Below, piece after piece: positions 1 through 6,347 of a stretch of DNA of 9,652 nucleotides; position 1 is the first letter of the stretch, and each line of letters begins with the position of its first letter. A model generated the notes under the pieces. The model did not search any database and had not been told where the DNA came from. It worked only from the letters and a program-made list of their open reading frames with translations. The DNA is from an uncultured Ruminiclostridium sp. (GTDB taxonomy: Bacteria > Bacillota > Clostridia > Oscillospirales > Ruminococcaceae): the NCBI GenBank assembly GCA_910585505.1, contig CAJUFF010000106.1, forward strand, positions 1 through 9,652. Direction: 5' to 3'. A program made the translations under genes and the position numbers.

Positions 1-513
1 CAAAAAACTCGTTTTTTGGAGAAAATTGTGTAAAGTAATATTGACAAAATCATACTGATACAATTTCGTATCTACCTTTTCTCCACCAAAAGGGTACTCT
101 TCACCCGTATTAGGAACAAGAAAAACACTGATCCTTTTTTGTTCAGCAAGAAAATTGAATTTTAAGGATAATAGGGCAAGATAGTGCAAATTATGTAAGA
201 ATTCCGTTCCTTCGTGAGGTCCTACATGCACCCTGATGTGAAAATGCGCTATGCGAGCGAAGCGTCTGAGCTCTTTTAGGCTTAACGGGGCAGATGTTAT
301 ATCTTCTAACGGCTTTTCGTCAGGATCTTCGAAAAGAGGATCCTCAAGCTTTGTAGCACTGACTGTGTTGTAAGGATACTTCTTCAACGTTATGTTCAGA
401 TCTGGTATCTCACTATTTTCTTCAGCATTCAAAATCAAAGTTAAAAACTTGGCACACTTTGCATAATCCTCATACTGATTTTGGATATTGATATAAACAA
501 CGGTGCTTGACAT
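1..513 (-). CDS. Hypothetical protein, 3' end beyond the window edge
   Basis: An uninterrupted minus-strand frame of 171 codons begins at an ATG (511-513) and is still open at base 1, so the C-terminus is missing. A ggagg ribosome-binding site lies about seven bases upstream, which fixes the start. The protein begins MSSTVVYINIQNQYEDYAK and contains an acidic stretch (EDPLFEDPDEKPLEDI, about residues 57-72) followed by a His-rich strand (FARIAHFHIRVHVGPHEG). No signal peptide or membrane segment is visible. I do not recognise the family and assign no function. It is separated from the recombinase/RHH operon by about 570 bp and a hairpin, so it may be a flanking host gene or another cargo gene. 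The reading frame itself is well supported. Confidence 0.8.
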   Translation of the reverse strand, partial: MSSTVVYINIQNQYEDYAKCAKFLTLILNAEENSEIPDLNITLKKYPYNTVSATKLEDPLFEDPDEKPLEDITSAPLSLKELRRFARIAHFHIRVHVGPHEGTEFLHNLHYLALLSLKFNFLAEQKRISVFLVPNTGEEYPFGGEKVDTKLYQYDFVNITLHNFLQKTSFL

Positions 514-701
514 TTTTTCCTCCATATTTTTGCGTGTTCACATACAAAAACCACAGTTTCAGTTCTCACTAATCGTGTAAGTCGTTGCAGTTTTATTTAT
601 ACCTTTAATTAATTAAAATCCACGCCTTTATTTAATGTTGCTCTACTAACAATAATATACAATTATCCAACGTTAACAAACCTTAACAGTTTACCAATTT
701 A

Positions 702-730
702 ATTTTACCAATCCTGTCGTAAAATGTCAA
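702..730 (-). promoter_or_regulatory. Sigma-A-type promoter for the gene at 1-513
   Basis: On the minus strand, TTGACA (725-730) and TAAAAT (702-707) are separated by exactly 17 bp. The predicted transcript starts near 695 and has a leader of about 180 nt before the ATG at 513. This is the best -35 box in the region. Confidence 0.6.
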
Positions 731-900
731 TAGAAAACTGACAAGAGGTAGCAAAATCGGGACAAACGGTCATTTTCTTTTAAAATAACACAATTTAACC
801 GAATTTTCAAGCAGCTTTTCGCCTGAATGTCAAAAAAAGCGGCTGAAATGTAAAAAATAGCACTTATCGGAGTTCATAAAAGGTTTGTACCTATAAAACA

Positions 901-929
901 ATTATAGTATACTTTTGCCAATTTTTCAA
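901..929 (-). promoter_or_regulatory. Second upstream sigma-A-type promoter
   Basis: On the minus strand, TTGAAA (924-929) and a perfect TATAAT (901-906) are separated by 17 bp. Transcription would start near 894 and give a leader of roughly 380 nt before the gene at 513, unless it drives something not recognised. A weaker third candidate (TTGAAA-17-TATTTT) lies between the two, near 780-810. Confidence 0.5.
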
Positions 930-1081
930 TACCATTTTAATGTGTTTTGCGCAAATGGCAATAATCCTGCGTGAACGGCAATAAAATCTACATTTTCAAC
1001 AAGATACGACATTATTATTTGTGAAATTTCATGTCGCCCAAACCCTAAACTATGTTCACAAGTACTGTTGAACATGACTTT

Positions 1082-1125
1082 ACATACAGAGCCGGACGAG
1101 GCACTTATCGTCCGGCTTTGTATGT
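1082..1125 (-). terminator. Terminator-like hairpin after the RHH operon
   Basis: Two 18-nt arms (1082-1099 and 1108-1125) are complementary apart from one G-T pair, with an 8-nt loop. The hairpin begins eight bases after the stop codon of the last RHH gene. There is no clear U-tract on either strand, so it could act in termination, in 3'-end protection, or in both. Confidence 0.6.
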
Positions 1126-1132
1126 TTGAGCC

Positions 1133-1660
1133 TCACATTCCCATCGACATTCGCATGTCCTCGTCTTGATCCTCGCCTTCATCCAAATTCACATCCTCAT
1201 CGGAGCTGTCGTAATCCTCGCTCTCGTCGTCAAAATCGGTCGAAACGGCGGCGCTTTCCTGTTCCTCGAGTTGTTTCCCGACCTCTGTGGTATCCTCGCT
1301 CAAATTGCGCGAAACATCCGTCTTTTCTTCGATGTTTGACTGTGCTGCTCTTTGCGTCAGATCGCGGCTGATTTCGTTCTCAATCAGCCCGATAACGAAT
1401 TCCTTTTGGGTTAGGTTGTTTCTCTGCAGATAATCCTTAATTTTTTGGAAAAGTTCCTCCGGCACCTGAAATGCCAATGTTCGCATATTGCCCATGTTCT
1501 TGTCCTCCTTTATGTTGAATTTGGGGTGAAGTTCGTCCTGTAAAGCCAAAGCTACGAAATCCCCCATTGTCATCTCGTGTTCCTCAATGTACCTCTTGAC
1601 CTCGGCGTGAAGTTCCGCATCGATCTTGACGGTAACGCCTTTCTTCTCGTTAGTCGACAT
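1133..1660 (-). CDS. Tandem double ribbon-helix-helix (RHH) protein with acidic tail
   Basis: The product is 175 aa from the ATG at 1658-1660, preceded by GGAGAGG. The longer in-frame extension to 1741 has no ribosome-binding site and overlaps a separate gene, so I reject it. Two RHH-like (Arc/MetJ/CopG fold) modules are visible. Module 1 is about residues 8-45 (strand GVTVKIDAELHAEV, then two helices). Module 2 is about residues 59-97 (MRTLAFQVPEELFQKIKDYL, then helix LTQKEFVIGLIENEI). A long Glu/Asp/Ser-rich, probably disordered tail follows and ends DMRMSMGM. RHH proteins bind DNA through a two-stranded sheet as dimers of modules, so one chain with two modules could form a complete DNA-binding unit alone. 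It overlaps the preceding small RHH gene by 11 bp and is the last gene of the operon. A DNA-binding regulator, partition or recombination-accessory role is inference. An internal start is described separately. Confidence 0.8.
   Translation of the reverse strand: MSTNEKKGVTVKIDAELHAEVKRYIEEHEMTMGDFVALALQDELHPKFNIKEDKNMGNMRTLAFQVPEELFQKIKDYLQRNNLTQKEFVIGLIENEISRDLTQRAAQSNIEEKTDVSRNLSEDTTEVGKQLEEQESAAVSTDFDDESEDYDSSDEDVNLDEGEDQDEDMRMSMGM
1493..1508 (-). promoter_or_regulatory. Internal in-frame ribosome-binding site and start codon
   Basis: Inside the double-RHH gene, a GGAGG (1504-1508) lies eight bases before an in-frame ATG (1493-1495). Initiation here would yield a 120-aa protein starting MGNMRTLAFQVPEELF, containing only the second RHH module and the acidic tail. 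It sits exactly at the junction of the two modules. Confidence 0.6.
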
Positions 1661-1784
1661 TGTTGTCCATCCTCTCCATAAATTTTCTAAAAGCAGATTC
1701 CGCGATTTCTTCAATCGCGGAACCCGTTTGTGCTGCCTCAATCAGAAGCAGCTTGTAAAGCCATGCCGGAATCTCAATTTCCAA
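1650..1784 (-). CDS. Single-module RHH microprotein (44 aa, TTG start)
   Basis: A short gene lies between the two larger RHH genes. It starts at TTG (1782-1784), seven bases after an AAAGGAG; an in-frame stop just upstream (1800-1802) excludes a longer form. It ends TAA at 1650-1652, so its last 11 bp overlap the start of the double-RHH gene, which suggests translational coupling. The product begins MEIEIPAWLYKLLLIEA and continues through a second helix (SAIEEIAESAFRKFMER). That is a minimal RHH layout: one beta strand, helix, turn, helix, and nothing more. A perfect 10-bp inverted repeat (1698-1707 and 1713-1722) lies inside the coding sequence. The family assignment rests on pattern only. 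It is probably a dimerising DNA-binding or partner subunit of its neighbours. Confidence 0.65.
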   Translation of the reverse strand: MEIEIPAWLYKLLLIEAAQTGSAIEEIAESAFRKFMERMDNNVD

Positions 1785-1812
1785 TATTAAGCTCCTTTCC
1801 TAAAGCCGTATG

Positions 1813-2292
1813 CTACATTGACATATCTATTGACTGAGCCTCGTTCATATTTTCCTCCTGTTCCTGATGAGTTTCCGAGTAAATCAGCGTTCTCATGTAA
1901 TCCTGATCTGACATATCCGTTTGGAGAATTCGCTGTTTTATCGCGTTAAAAAGGTCGTTTGAGACTTGAAAACTGATGCTCTTGCATTTTCCGCGAGAGT
2001 CCTCGGTTTCAAAACGCTCCATGATACCTTTCTCATCGATATCCCGTATTATAAGGCTCTCTACGAGACCCTTTATTGTCATGCTGCGGTTTATGGCAAG
2101 TAATTTCAATTGCTTATATTCGTTTTCGGGAATTCTGAAACAGACTGTGCGTAACTCACTTTTGGGCGTTACTCCCAAATCCTCGCTCACAAGGCTTTTA
2201 ATATACGAATCCATCGTCTGACCCTTTTCAGCCAACCTTGTTTTTACTTCTCGGTACAGATCTTCGGGAATTTGGGTTACTATCATTTTCAC
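1813..2292 (-). CDS. Triple ribbon-helix-helix (RHH) protein
   Basis: The product is 159 aa. The GTG at 2290-2292 overlaps the stop of the upstream recombinase (GTGA), with an AGGA about nine bases upstream. An ATG two codons further in (2284-2286) is the alternative start. Three RHH-like modules follow one another: about residues 1-39 (MIVTQIPEDLYREVKTRL, then MDSYIKSLVSEDL), 46-86 (LRTVCFRIPENEYKQLKLLA, then IKGLVESLIIRDI) and 103-142 (KSISFQVSNDLFNAIKQRIL, then DYMRTLIYSE). The tail ends IDMSM, like the tail of the double-RHH protein. The third module resembles the second module of that protein (both have FQV, LF, IK and LI at equivalent positions), which suggests duplication. RHH proteins act as dimers, so three modules in one chain is an odd number that must be completed by another chain or another gene product. 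It is probably DNA-binding; the target is unknown. Confidence 0.8.
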   Translation of the reverse strand: MKMIVTQIPEDLYREVKTRLAEKGQTMDSYIKSLVSEDLGVTPKSELRTVCFRIPENEYKQLKLLAINRSMTIKGLVESLIIRDIDEKGIMERFETEDSRGKCKSISFQVSNDLFNAIKQRILQTDMSDQDYMRTLIYSETHQEQEENMNEAQSIDMSM

Positions 2293-3926
2293 TTTTCAAG
2301 TTCCTTTCTTATTTCGAAGCCACCCTTAAAGGTGACCGTTATGGCGTTTTTGCTCTCCACCGTGACTTTTTCAATTAACTGCCGTACCGCCACATCGTCG
2401 TATTCGGTCATGGTGAAGTCCTCGTTTTCGAGTCGTTCCAATATTGCGTCAAGCTCGGCGGAGCCTCTTTGTGCCGTCAGCTGTTTTGCTTTTTCGGTTT
2501 CAATGAACTCTCGCAGAGTTTTCATTTCCTCACTGAATTTCTCAATATCTGCCATTGCCGTGGCTGCCGTTTCGGGAACAGTCGCCAGTTTTATCAGCTC
2601 GTCTATGTTGCGGGCAAGTTCGTCAATCCGCTGCTGCGCCGCCTGTACGCTGCCGTTCAGATTCGGGTCAAGCACCTCGGTTATGCTTTCCCGAAGCACC
2701 TTTGCCACATCATCCTTGACCTCACAAAGCTCGTTTATTGCGCTCATAATCGCTTTATGGAGCGCTTGCTCGTCAATGGTAGGGGAATTGTGGCACTTTT
2801 TCTTGCCGTATTGAATTCGGCTGATACACCGCCACTTTATTTCCTTGAAGCCTTTTGCGGTCCACGTCACTCGGCGGTAATGCGTTCCGCACTCTCCGCA
2901 GACCAGTAGCTCCGACAGGGCATATTTAGCACTGTATTTCCCTTGCTCACCTTTGGTGAGCTTGTCCGCAATCACTCGTTTTGCAGACCGCCGCGCCATT
3001 TCTTCCTGCACCCGATTGAAATCGGATCGGGATATGATCGGCTCGTGGTGATTTTTTACCAAGTACATCGGCAGTTCACCGTTATTTTTGCGGCTCTTTT
3101 TGGTTATGCAGTCGGTTATATAAGTCTTTTGCAGCAGCGCGTCGCCCGTATATTTCTCGTTGACGAGAATGCTTTTGACAATTTCGGGCTGCCATGTGGT
3201 TTGCTTGTGTTTCGTTTTGACGGCTCGGTCGTTGAGCGAATCGGCTATCTGCCGCAGGCTCATTCCGTCAAGGTAGCTGCGGAATATCTCCTTGACAATC
3301 TCAGCTTCCTCGGGTATGATTTCGGGAAGACCGTTCTCGCCCTTTTTATAGCCAAGCAGCTTTGCATACTGGATTGGAACATTGCCGTTTTTGAAGCTCT
3401 GCCGCACTCCCCAAGATACGTTTTTGCTGATGGATTCGCTTTCGGCTTGGGCGAAGCAGGACATTATCGTTATCAGCATTTCACTCTCTGCCGTTAAGGT
3501 GTTTATGTTCTCCTTTTCGGAAATCACGGCAATTCCAAGCGTCCTCAGTTCTCTAATGTAATCCAAGCTGTCTACCGTGTTGCGGGCGAAGCGTGAGAGC
3601 GATTTTGTAAGGATCATGTCTATTTTGCCTTGTCTGCACAGCCTTATCATTTTTTGAAATTGGGGGCGCTTTTTAGCTTGCGTTCCCGTAATACCTTCGT
3701 CCGCAAATATGCCTGCCATTTGCCACTCGGGATTTTTATTGATCTTGTCGGTGTAGTATTGTATCTGCGCCTCATAGCTTGTTTTCTGCTCCTTGTCATC
3801 GGTGCTGACGCGGCAGTACGCCGCCACTTTCAAGCATTTCGCCGCCTTTTTGATTTCCTCTTGGGATTTGGCGGGGATCACTACAATTTTTATTTCGCAT
3901 GGGGCTGTTATTGACGTTCCTATCAT
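2289..3926 (-). CDS. Large serine recombinase, second complete copy
   Basis: The product is 545 aa from the ATG at 3924-3926, preceded by GAGGTGA. That start forms an ATGA overlap with the stop of the previous gene, and a 14-codon extension upstream is not credible. It is a site-specific recombinase of the large serine (resolvase/invertase) family, which cuts and rejoins DNA at attachment sites to integrate or excise elements. Features in order: resolvase domain about residues 33-175 with YCRVST and nucleophile Ser41, DEGITGT (76-82) and the arginine motif LSRFARN (110-116); recombinase DNA-binding domain about 185-300; zinc-ribbon cysteines at 343, 346, 367 and 378; and a coiled-coil region about 425-500. 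All catalytic landmarks are present and the length is normal. It is co-transcribed with a second complete recombinase and a catalytic-domain-less one, so the three may act together. The att sites are unknown. Confidence 0.93.
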   Translation of the reverse strand: MIGTSITAPCEIKIVVIPAKSQEEIKKAAKCLKVAAYCRVSTDDKEQKTSYEAQIQYYTDKINKNPEWQMAGIFADEGITGTQAKKRPQFQKMIRLCRQGKIDMILTKSLSRFARNTVDSLDYIRELRTLGIAVISEKENINTLTAESEMLITIMSCFAQAESESISKNVSWGVRQSFKNGNVPIQYAKLLGYKKGENGLPEIIPEEAEIVKEIFRSYLDGMSLRQIADSLNDRAVKTKHKQTTWQPEIVKSILVNEKYTGDALLQKTYITDCITKKSRKNNGELPMYLVKNHHEPIISRSDFNRVQEEMARRSAKRVIADKLTKGEQGKYSAKYALSELLVCGECGTHYRRVTWTAKGFKEIKWRCISRIQYGKKKCHNSPTIDEQALHKAIMSAINELCEVKDDVAKVLRESITEVLDPNLNGSVQAAQQRIDELARNIDELIKLATVPETAATAMADIEKFSEEMKTLREFIETEKAKQLTAQRGSAELDAILERLENEDFTMTEYDDVAVRQLIEKVTVESKNAITVTFKGGFEIRKELEK

Positions 3927-4426
3927 GTTCTCACCTCGTTTATCATCGTATATTTTAATTGAGCGCACTCTATTATAAGCGCTTCAACCTTTTCCTTATC
4001 GGGATTTTCGGTATCAAGCAGACGATTGATTTCATTAGTCATTCGCTGAATTTCATCGGTTGGCTCATACTCCATAACCGCCGTATTGATCTGTTGTGGT
4101 TCGTCCTGCGGGACGGGTTTTCGGTAAGTGTTGCGCTCCGCTTTTATTCGAGCCGCTTGCTCAAAATCATCTATGGCTACGATTTGAGGATAGCCATTTT
4201 CGCCAATGTATTTCTTGTTTTCAAGCACTCGGCAGACCATATTTTTATTCCAGACTGCTTTGTCCATATTATATGGTATCTGCATTTCGGCGGCTATGGT
4301 TTTCAGCGATTTGCCGCCTATGTAGTCCGCAAAGATTTTTCGCACTGCTTCTGCTTCGGGAACATTCAGCGCATATTTTCCGTTCACCATGCAGTAGCCG
4401 AACGGTATGCTCCTGTTTTTCAGCAT
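3923..4426 (-). CDS. Recombinase-domain protein lacking the catalytic resolvase domain
   Basis: The product is 167 aa from an ATG preceded by GAGAGGTGA, which is also the stop of the upstream recombinase. The in-frame extension to 4468 lies inside that gene and is rejected. The protein begins exactly where the 'Recombinase' DNA-binding domain of large serine recombinases begins (IPFGYCMVNGKYALN, compare TPFGYDYVEGKLQIN in the upstream protein). It carries the VRKIFADYI and VCRVLENKKYIGE landmarks, then a short helical C-terminus (about 120-160). It has no YxRVS nucleophile motif, no zinc cysteine cluster and no long coiled coil. It cannot cut DNA by itself. Clean coupled junctions on both sides argue that it is a kept gene and not a random remnant. 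It may be a DNA-binding partner or directionality subunit for its neighbours (inference). Confidence 0.82.
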   Translation of the reverse strand: MLKNRSIPFGYCMVNGKYALNVPEAEAVRKIFADYIGGKSLKTIAAEMQIPYNMDKAVWNKNMVCRVLENKKYIGENGYPQIVAIDDFEQAARIKAERNTYRKPVPQDEPQQINTAVMEYEPTDEIQRMTNEINRLLDTENPDKEKVEALIIECAQLKYTMINEVRT

Positions 4427-4430
4427 ATTT

Positions 4431-5954
4431 TCACCTCTCAATCCGCTCTGTAAAGCCGATGTTGCCAATCAAGTCAAACCGTATTTCCGTTTCCGACAGC
4501 ACGGTTATTTTTTCGACTATCTGCCCGAATTTTATTTCGTCAAATTCGTCTATCGGCTCGGCTCTCTCGAATATTCCGATCAGCTTCTGCAGTTCGTCAA
4601 GCCTTTCACTGTCCTCATCGTCAAACTTGGCGTGAAGCTGCTTTTGGGCGGTTATCAGTTTTCGGTCGAGTTCTTGGTTGCGTTCCTTAAAGTAAGCCTC
4701 GTCCAATGTTCCTTGTGAATTCAGCATGGTCAGCAGATATGTCTGTTGTTTGATATCGGCTATTTCCTTGCGAAGCTCGGCAAGTTGGGAGTTGCCCGAT
4801 TTTTCTCTTTCGGAGATTGTTTCAAGCTGTCGGAGCATAGGAGCGAGTATCGCCTTGTACTGCGCTTGGAGCTTATTCCATAATCTCACAAGCGCCATTC
4901 GGAATTCATCTTCTCGTATCTGTCTAATATTGCAATTATCCGCCGACTGGTCATGATTTCTGCATACCCACCGAACACAATTTCTTCGCAATCTTCTTTT
5001 AAAAGTACAGCCGCAGTTTGCACAAACTATCTTTCTTCGGAATGGGCTGCTTTCTTTGGGCAATCCTGTTGGTGTATCTTTTTGTGCAAGCAACCGTTGA
5101 GCGCTTTCAAAAATTTCTTTTTTAATAATCGGCTCATGCGTTTCCCGAACGTAGTACTGTGCCTTTTCGCCGCGATTTGTTACCGTTCTGTACGGAAGCG
5201 TATCCGTGGAATAGCTTTTCTGCATAAGCGTATCGCCAATATACTTTTCATTGCTTATTATCCAACGAATTGTCCCATGCCGCCAGACTTCCTTTCGAAC
5301 TCCGAGCAGATTTAATCGTGTCGCTATTTCATTCATTCCAATACCGCTTACATACCAGTCAAATATTTGCTTTACGATGGCTGCTTTTTCGGGATTGATT
5401 TGCAATTTACCCTCTACATAGTCGTATCCGAATGGAGTGGAAGCAGTTTTGTAAGTTCCGTCCATCATACGCTTTTTTACGCCCAATCGACAGTTTTTCG
5501 AGATGGACATTGATTCTTCCTGAGCAAACTGGCTGTATATCGCCAGCATCATCTCCGAGCTTATCTCGCTCGTGTCGATATTCTCTTTTTCAAAGTAGAC
5601 GCTTATGCCAAGTGTTTTCAGCTCTCGTACCGCTTCAAGGCTGTCTTTGGTGTTCCTCGCAAACCTCGATATTGATTTTGTAAGAACCCGATCGATTTTC
5701 CCTTTTCGGCAGTCGCTCATCAGCCTTTGGAACTCACTGCGCTTTGCCGCCGAGGTCCCTGATATACCTTCGTCTGCATACATATCTACGAATACCGCAT
5801 CGGTGCTGTTTTGGAGCAGCTCGGTGTAGTATCGTATCTGCGCTGCGAATGAGTTTAGCTGATCCTCGCTATCACTCGACACTCGTGCGTAGGCGGCGGT
5901 TCTGACGATTTCGTCGGAACGGTCTTTTGCGGGTATTATCGTTATTTCAGCCAT
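4431..5954 (-). CDS. Large serine recombinase, first complete copy
   Basis: The product is 507 aa, with an ATG preceded by a strong AAAGGAG. It is a large serine recombinase that performs site-specific integration, excision or inversion. Domain order: N-terminal resolvase domain about residues 17-160 with YARVSS (nucleophile Ser26), DEGISGT (61-67) and SISRFARN (94-101, catalytic arginines); recombinase DNA-binding domain about 170-290, with TPFGYDY and ISNEKYIGD; zinc-ribbon cysteines at 311, 314, 331 and 341; long coiled coil about 365-445; and a C-terminal segment with a FGQIVEKITV motif similar to the other copy (RQLIEKVTV). It is only moderately similar to the second copy, so the two are old paralogues and not a recent duplication. 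It leads the recombinase genes, about 114 bp after the SHOCT-like microprotein, and four bases separate it from the next gene. Confidence 0.94.
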   Translation of the reverse strand: MAEITIIPAKDRSDEIVRTAAYARVSSDSEDQLNSFAAQIRYYTELLQNSTDAVFVDMYADEGISGTSAAKRSEFQRLMSDCRKGKIDRVLTKSISRFARNTKDSLEAVRELKTLGISVYFEKENIDTSEISSEMMLAIYSQFAQEESMSISKNCRLGVKKRMMDGTYKTASTPFGYDYVEGKLQINPEKAAIVKQIFDWYVSGIGMNEIATRLNLLGVRKEVWRHGTIRWIISNEKYIGDTLMQKSYSTDTLPYRTVTNRGEKAQYYVRETHEPIIKKEIFESAQRLLAQKDTPTGLPKESSPFRRKIVCANCGCTFKRRLRRNCVRWVCRNHDQSADNCNIRQIREDEFRMALVRLWNKLQAQYKAILAPMLRQLETISEREKSGNSQLAELRKEIADIKQQTYLLTMLNSQGTLDEAYFKERNQELDRKLITAQKQLHAKFDDEDSERLDELQKLIGIFERAEPIDEFDEIKFGQIVEKITVLSETEIRFDLIGNIGFTERIER

Positions 5955-6053
5955 ATCACCACTCCTTTCAACACACAGTATACCGAAACGGTTCGGGTTT
6001 ATCTATCACTAATGTCACCGAAATATCCACGGAAAATTTTATCACAATCGACA

Positions 6054-6090
6054 AAAGCGGACGAGGGTTCAAACCTCGGTGAGCCGCTTT
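6054..6090 (-). promoter_or_regulatory. Two-part hairpin between the microprotein and the first recombinase
   Basis: Outer arms AAAGCGG (6054-6060) and CCGCTTT (6084-6090) enclose an inner CGAGG/CCTCG stem (6062-6066 and 6074-6078) with a 7-nt loop. On the minus-strand transcript it covers the microprotein stop codon and is followed by a short U run. It may be a weak terminator or attenuator that reduces recombinase transcription. Confidence 0.45.
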
Positions 6091-6209
6091 ATAACACCTT
6101 TTTCTATCTTTCTGCGCTGCGCTTCGGAAATGAGATTTTCCGCTAACAGCTTGTCCAGAAATTTGCGGCATAAATGGAATTTGTACTTGATGATCGCTTC
6201 GTTATCCAT
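6069..6209 (-). CDS. SHOCT-like microprotein (46 aa)
   Basis: A short gene runs from the ATG at 6207-6209, ten bases after a GGAGG, to the TGA at 6069-6071. It encodes MDNEAIIKYKFHLCRKFLDK and then LLAENLISEAQRRKIEKGVI. The pattern of a hydrophobic helix, 'LL-x-E-x-LIS-E' and a second charged helix resembles the SHOCT (short C-terminal) domain. From general knowledge of clostridial elements, small proteins of this kind often sit directly ahead of serine recombinase genes. Codon use is ordinary and the frame is clearly distinct from the overlapping spurious frame at 5968-6171. It is probably a small oligomerisation or accessory factor of the recombinase operon; its biochemical role is unknown. 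Confidence 0.7.
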   Translation of the reverse strand: MDNEAIIKYKFHLCRKFLDKLLAENLISEAQRRKIEKGVIKRLTEV

Positions 6210-6243
6210 GATTGATTTTTCCTCCATAATCTTTTATATAAAA

Positions 6244-6305
6244 TGTGCAATTTTCAATCTCGTTCGTAAACTCAACTGAAATTTGCACACTTTTCAGTGT
6301 GCAAA
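6244..6305. repeat. Repeated TTGCACA/TGTGCAA motifs, including a 10-bp perfect inverted repeat
   Basis: TTTGCACACT (6282-6291) and AGTGTGCAAA (6296-6305) are perfect inverted arms around four bases. On the minus-strand RNA the loop reads GAAA, a stable GNRA tetraloop. A third half-site TGTGCAA lies at 6244-6250. The array is immediately upstream of the microprotein gene and could be an operator, a recombinase site or an RNA hairpin. Confidence 0.6.
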
Positions 6306-6311
6306 CGGTTG

Positions 6312-6335
6312 CGGCTCTGCGCAATTACAGAGCCG
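6312..6335. terminator. Hairpin with 8-bp GC-rich stem
   Basis: CGGCTCTG (6312-6319) pairs with CAGAGCCG (6328-6335) across an 8-nt loop. On the plus strand it is followed by a T-rich run, but no plus-strand gene is seen. On the minus strand it follows the small frame ending at 6348. Direction and function are uncertain. Confidence 0.4.
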
Positions 6336-6347
6336 TTTCCATTTATT

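Larger units (their letters stand above)
514..1081. other. AT-rich intergenic region without a supported gene
   Basis: No coding frame with a ribosome-binding site was found on either strand. The region contains the tandem minus-strand promoters, a perfect 10-bp palindrome TTTGCGCAAA (946-955), two near-repeats ending in ggcaataa (about 949-983), CGACAT/ATGTCG arms (1007-1012 and 1031-1036), and ATGTTCA/TGAACAT arms (1052-1058 and 1069-1075). The last two, next to the end of the recombinase operon, are where an attachment site might be sought. Confidence 0.6.

Noticed and set aside
885..913. Plus-strand promoter TTGTAC-17-TATACT
   Set aside because: It overlaps the minus-strand promoter dyad, and no plus-strand gene lies downstream.
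1661..1741. N-terminal extension of the double-RHH protein (MRQHKRVPRL...)
   Set aside because: No ribosome-binding site, basic low-complexity content, and the DNA encodes the 44-aa RHH gene in another frame.
3927..3968. Fourteen-residue N-terminal extension of the 545-aa recombinase
   Set aside because: It overlaps the previous gene, whereas the internal ATG has a GAGGTGA and an ATGA junction.
2272..4718. Long plus-strand frames opposite the recombinases
   Set aside because: They are mirror frames of GC-skewed recombinase genes; they have no ribosome-binding sites and a Ser/Arg/Phe-rich composition unlike any family.
6057..6090. tRNA-like T-arm (GGTTCAAACC) suggesting a tRNA gene or tRNA attachment site
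   Set aside because: The stem register does not fit a T-arm with G53-C61 pairing, and no anticodon or D arm precedes it. The bases are explained by the hairpin and by the end of the microprotein gene.
5968..6171. 67-aa minus frame containing RGLNPRPL
   Set aside because: It has no ribosome-binding site and overlaps the better-supported microprotein in another frame.
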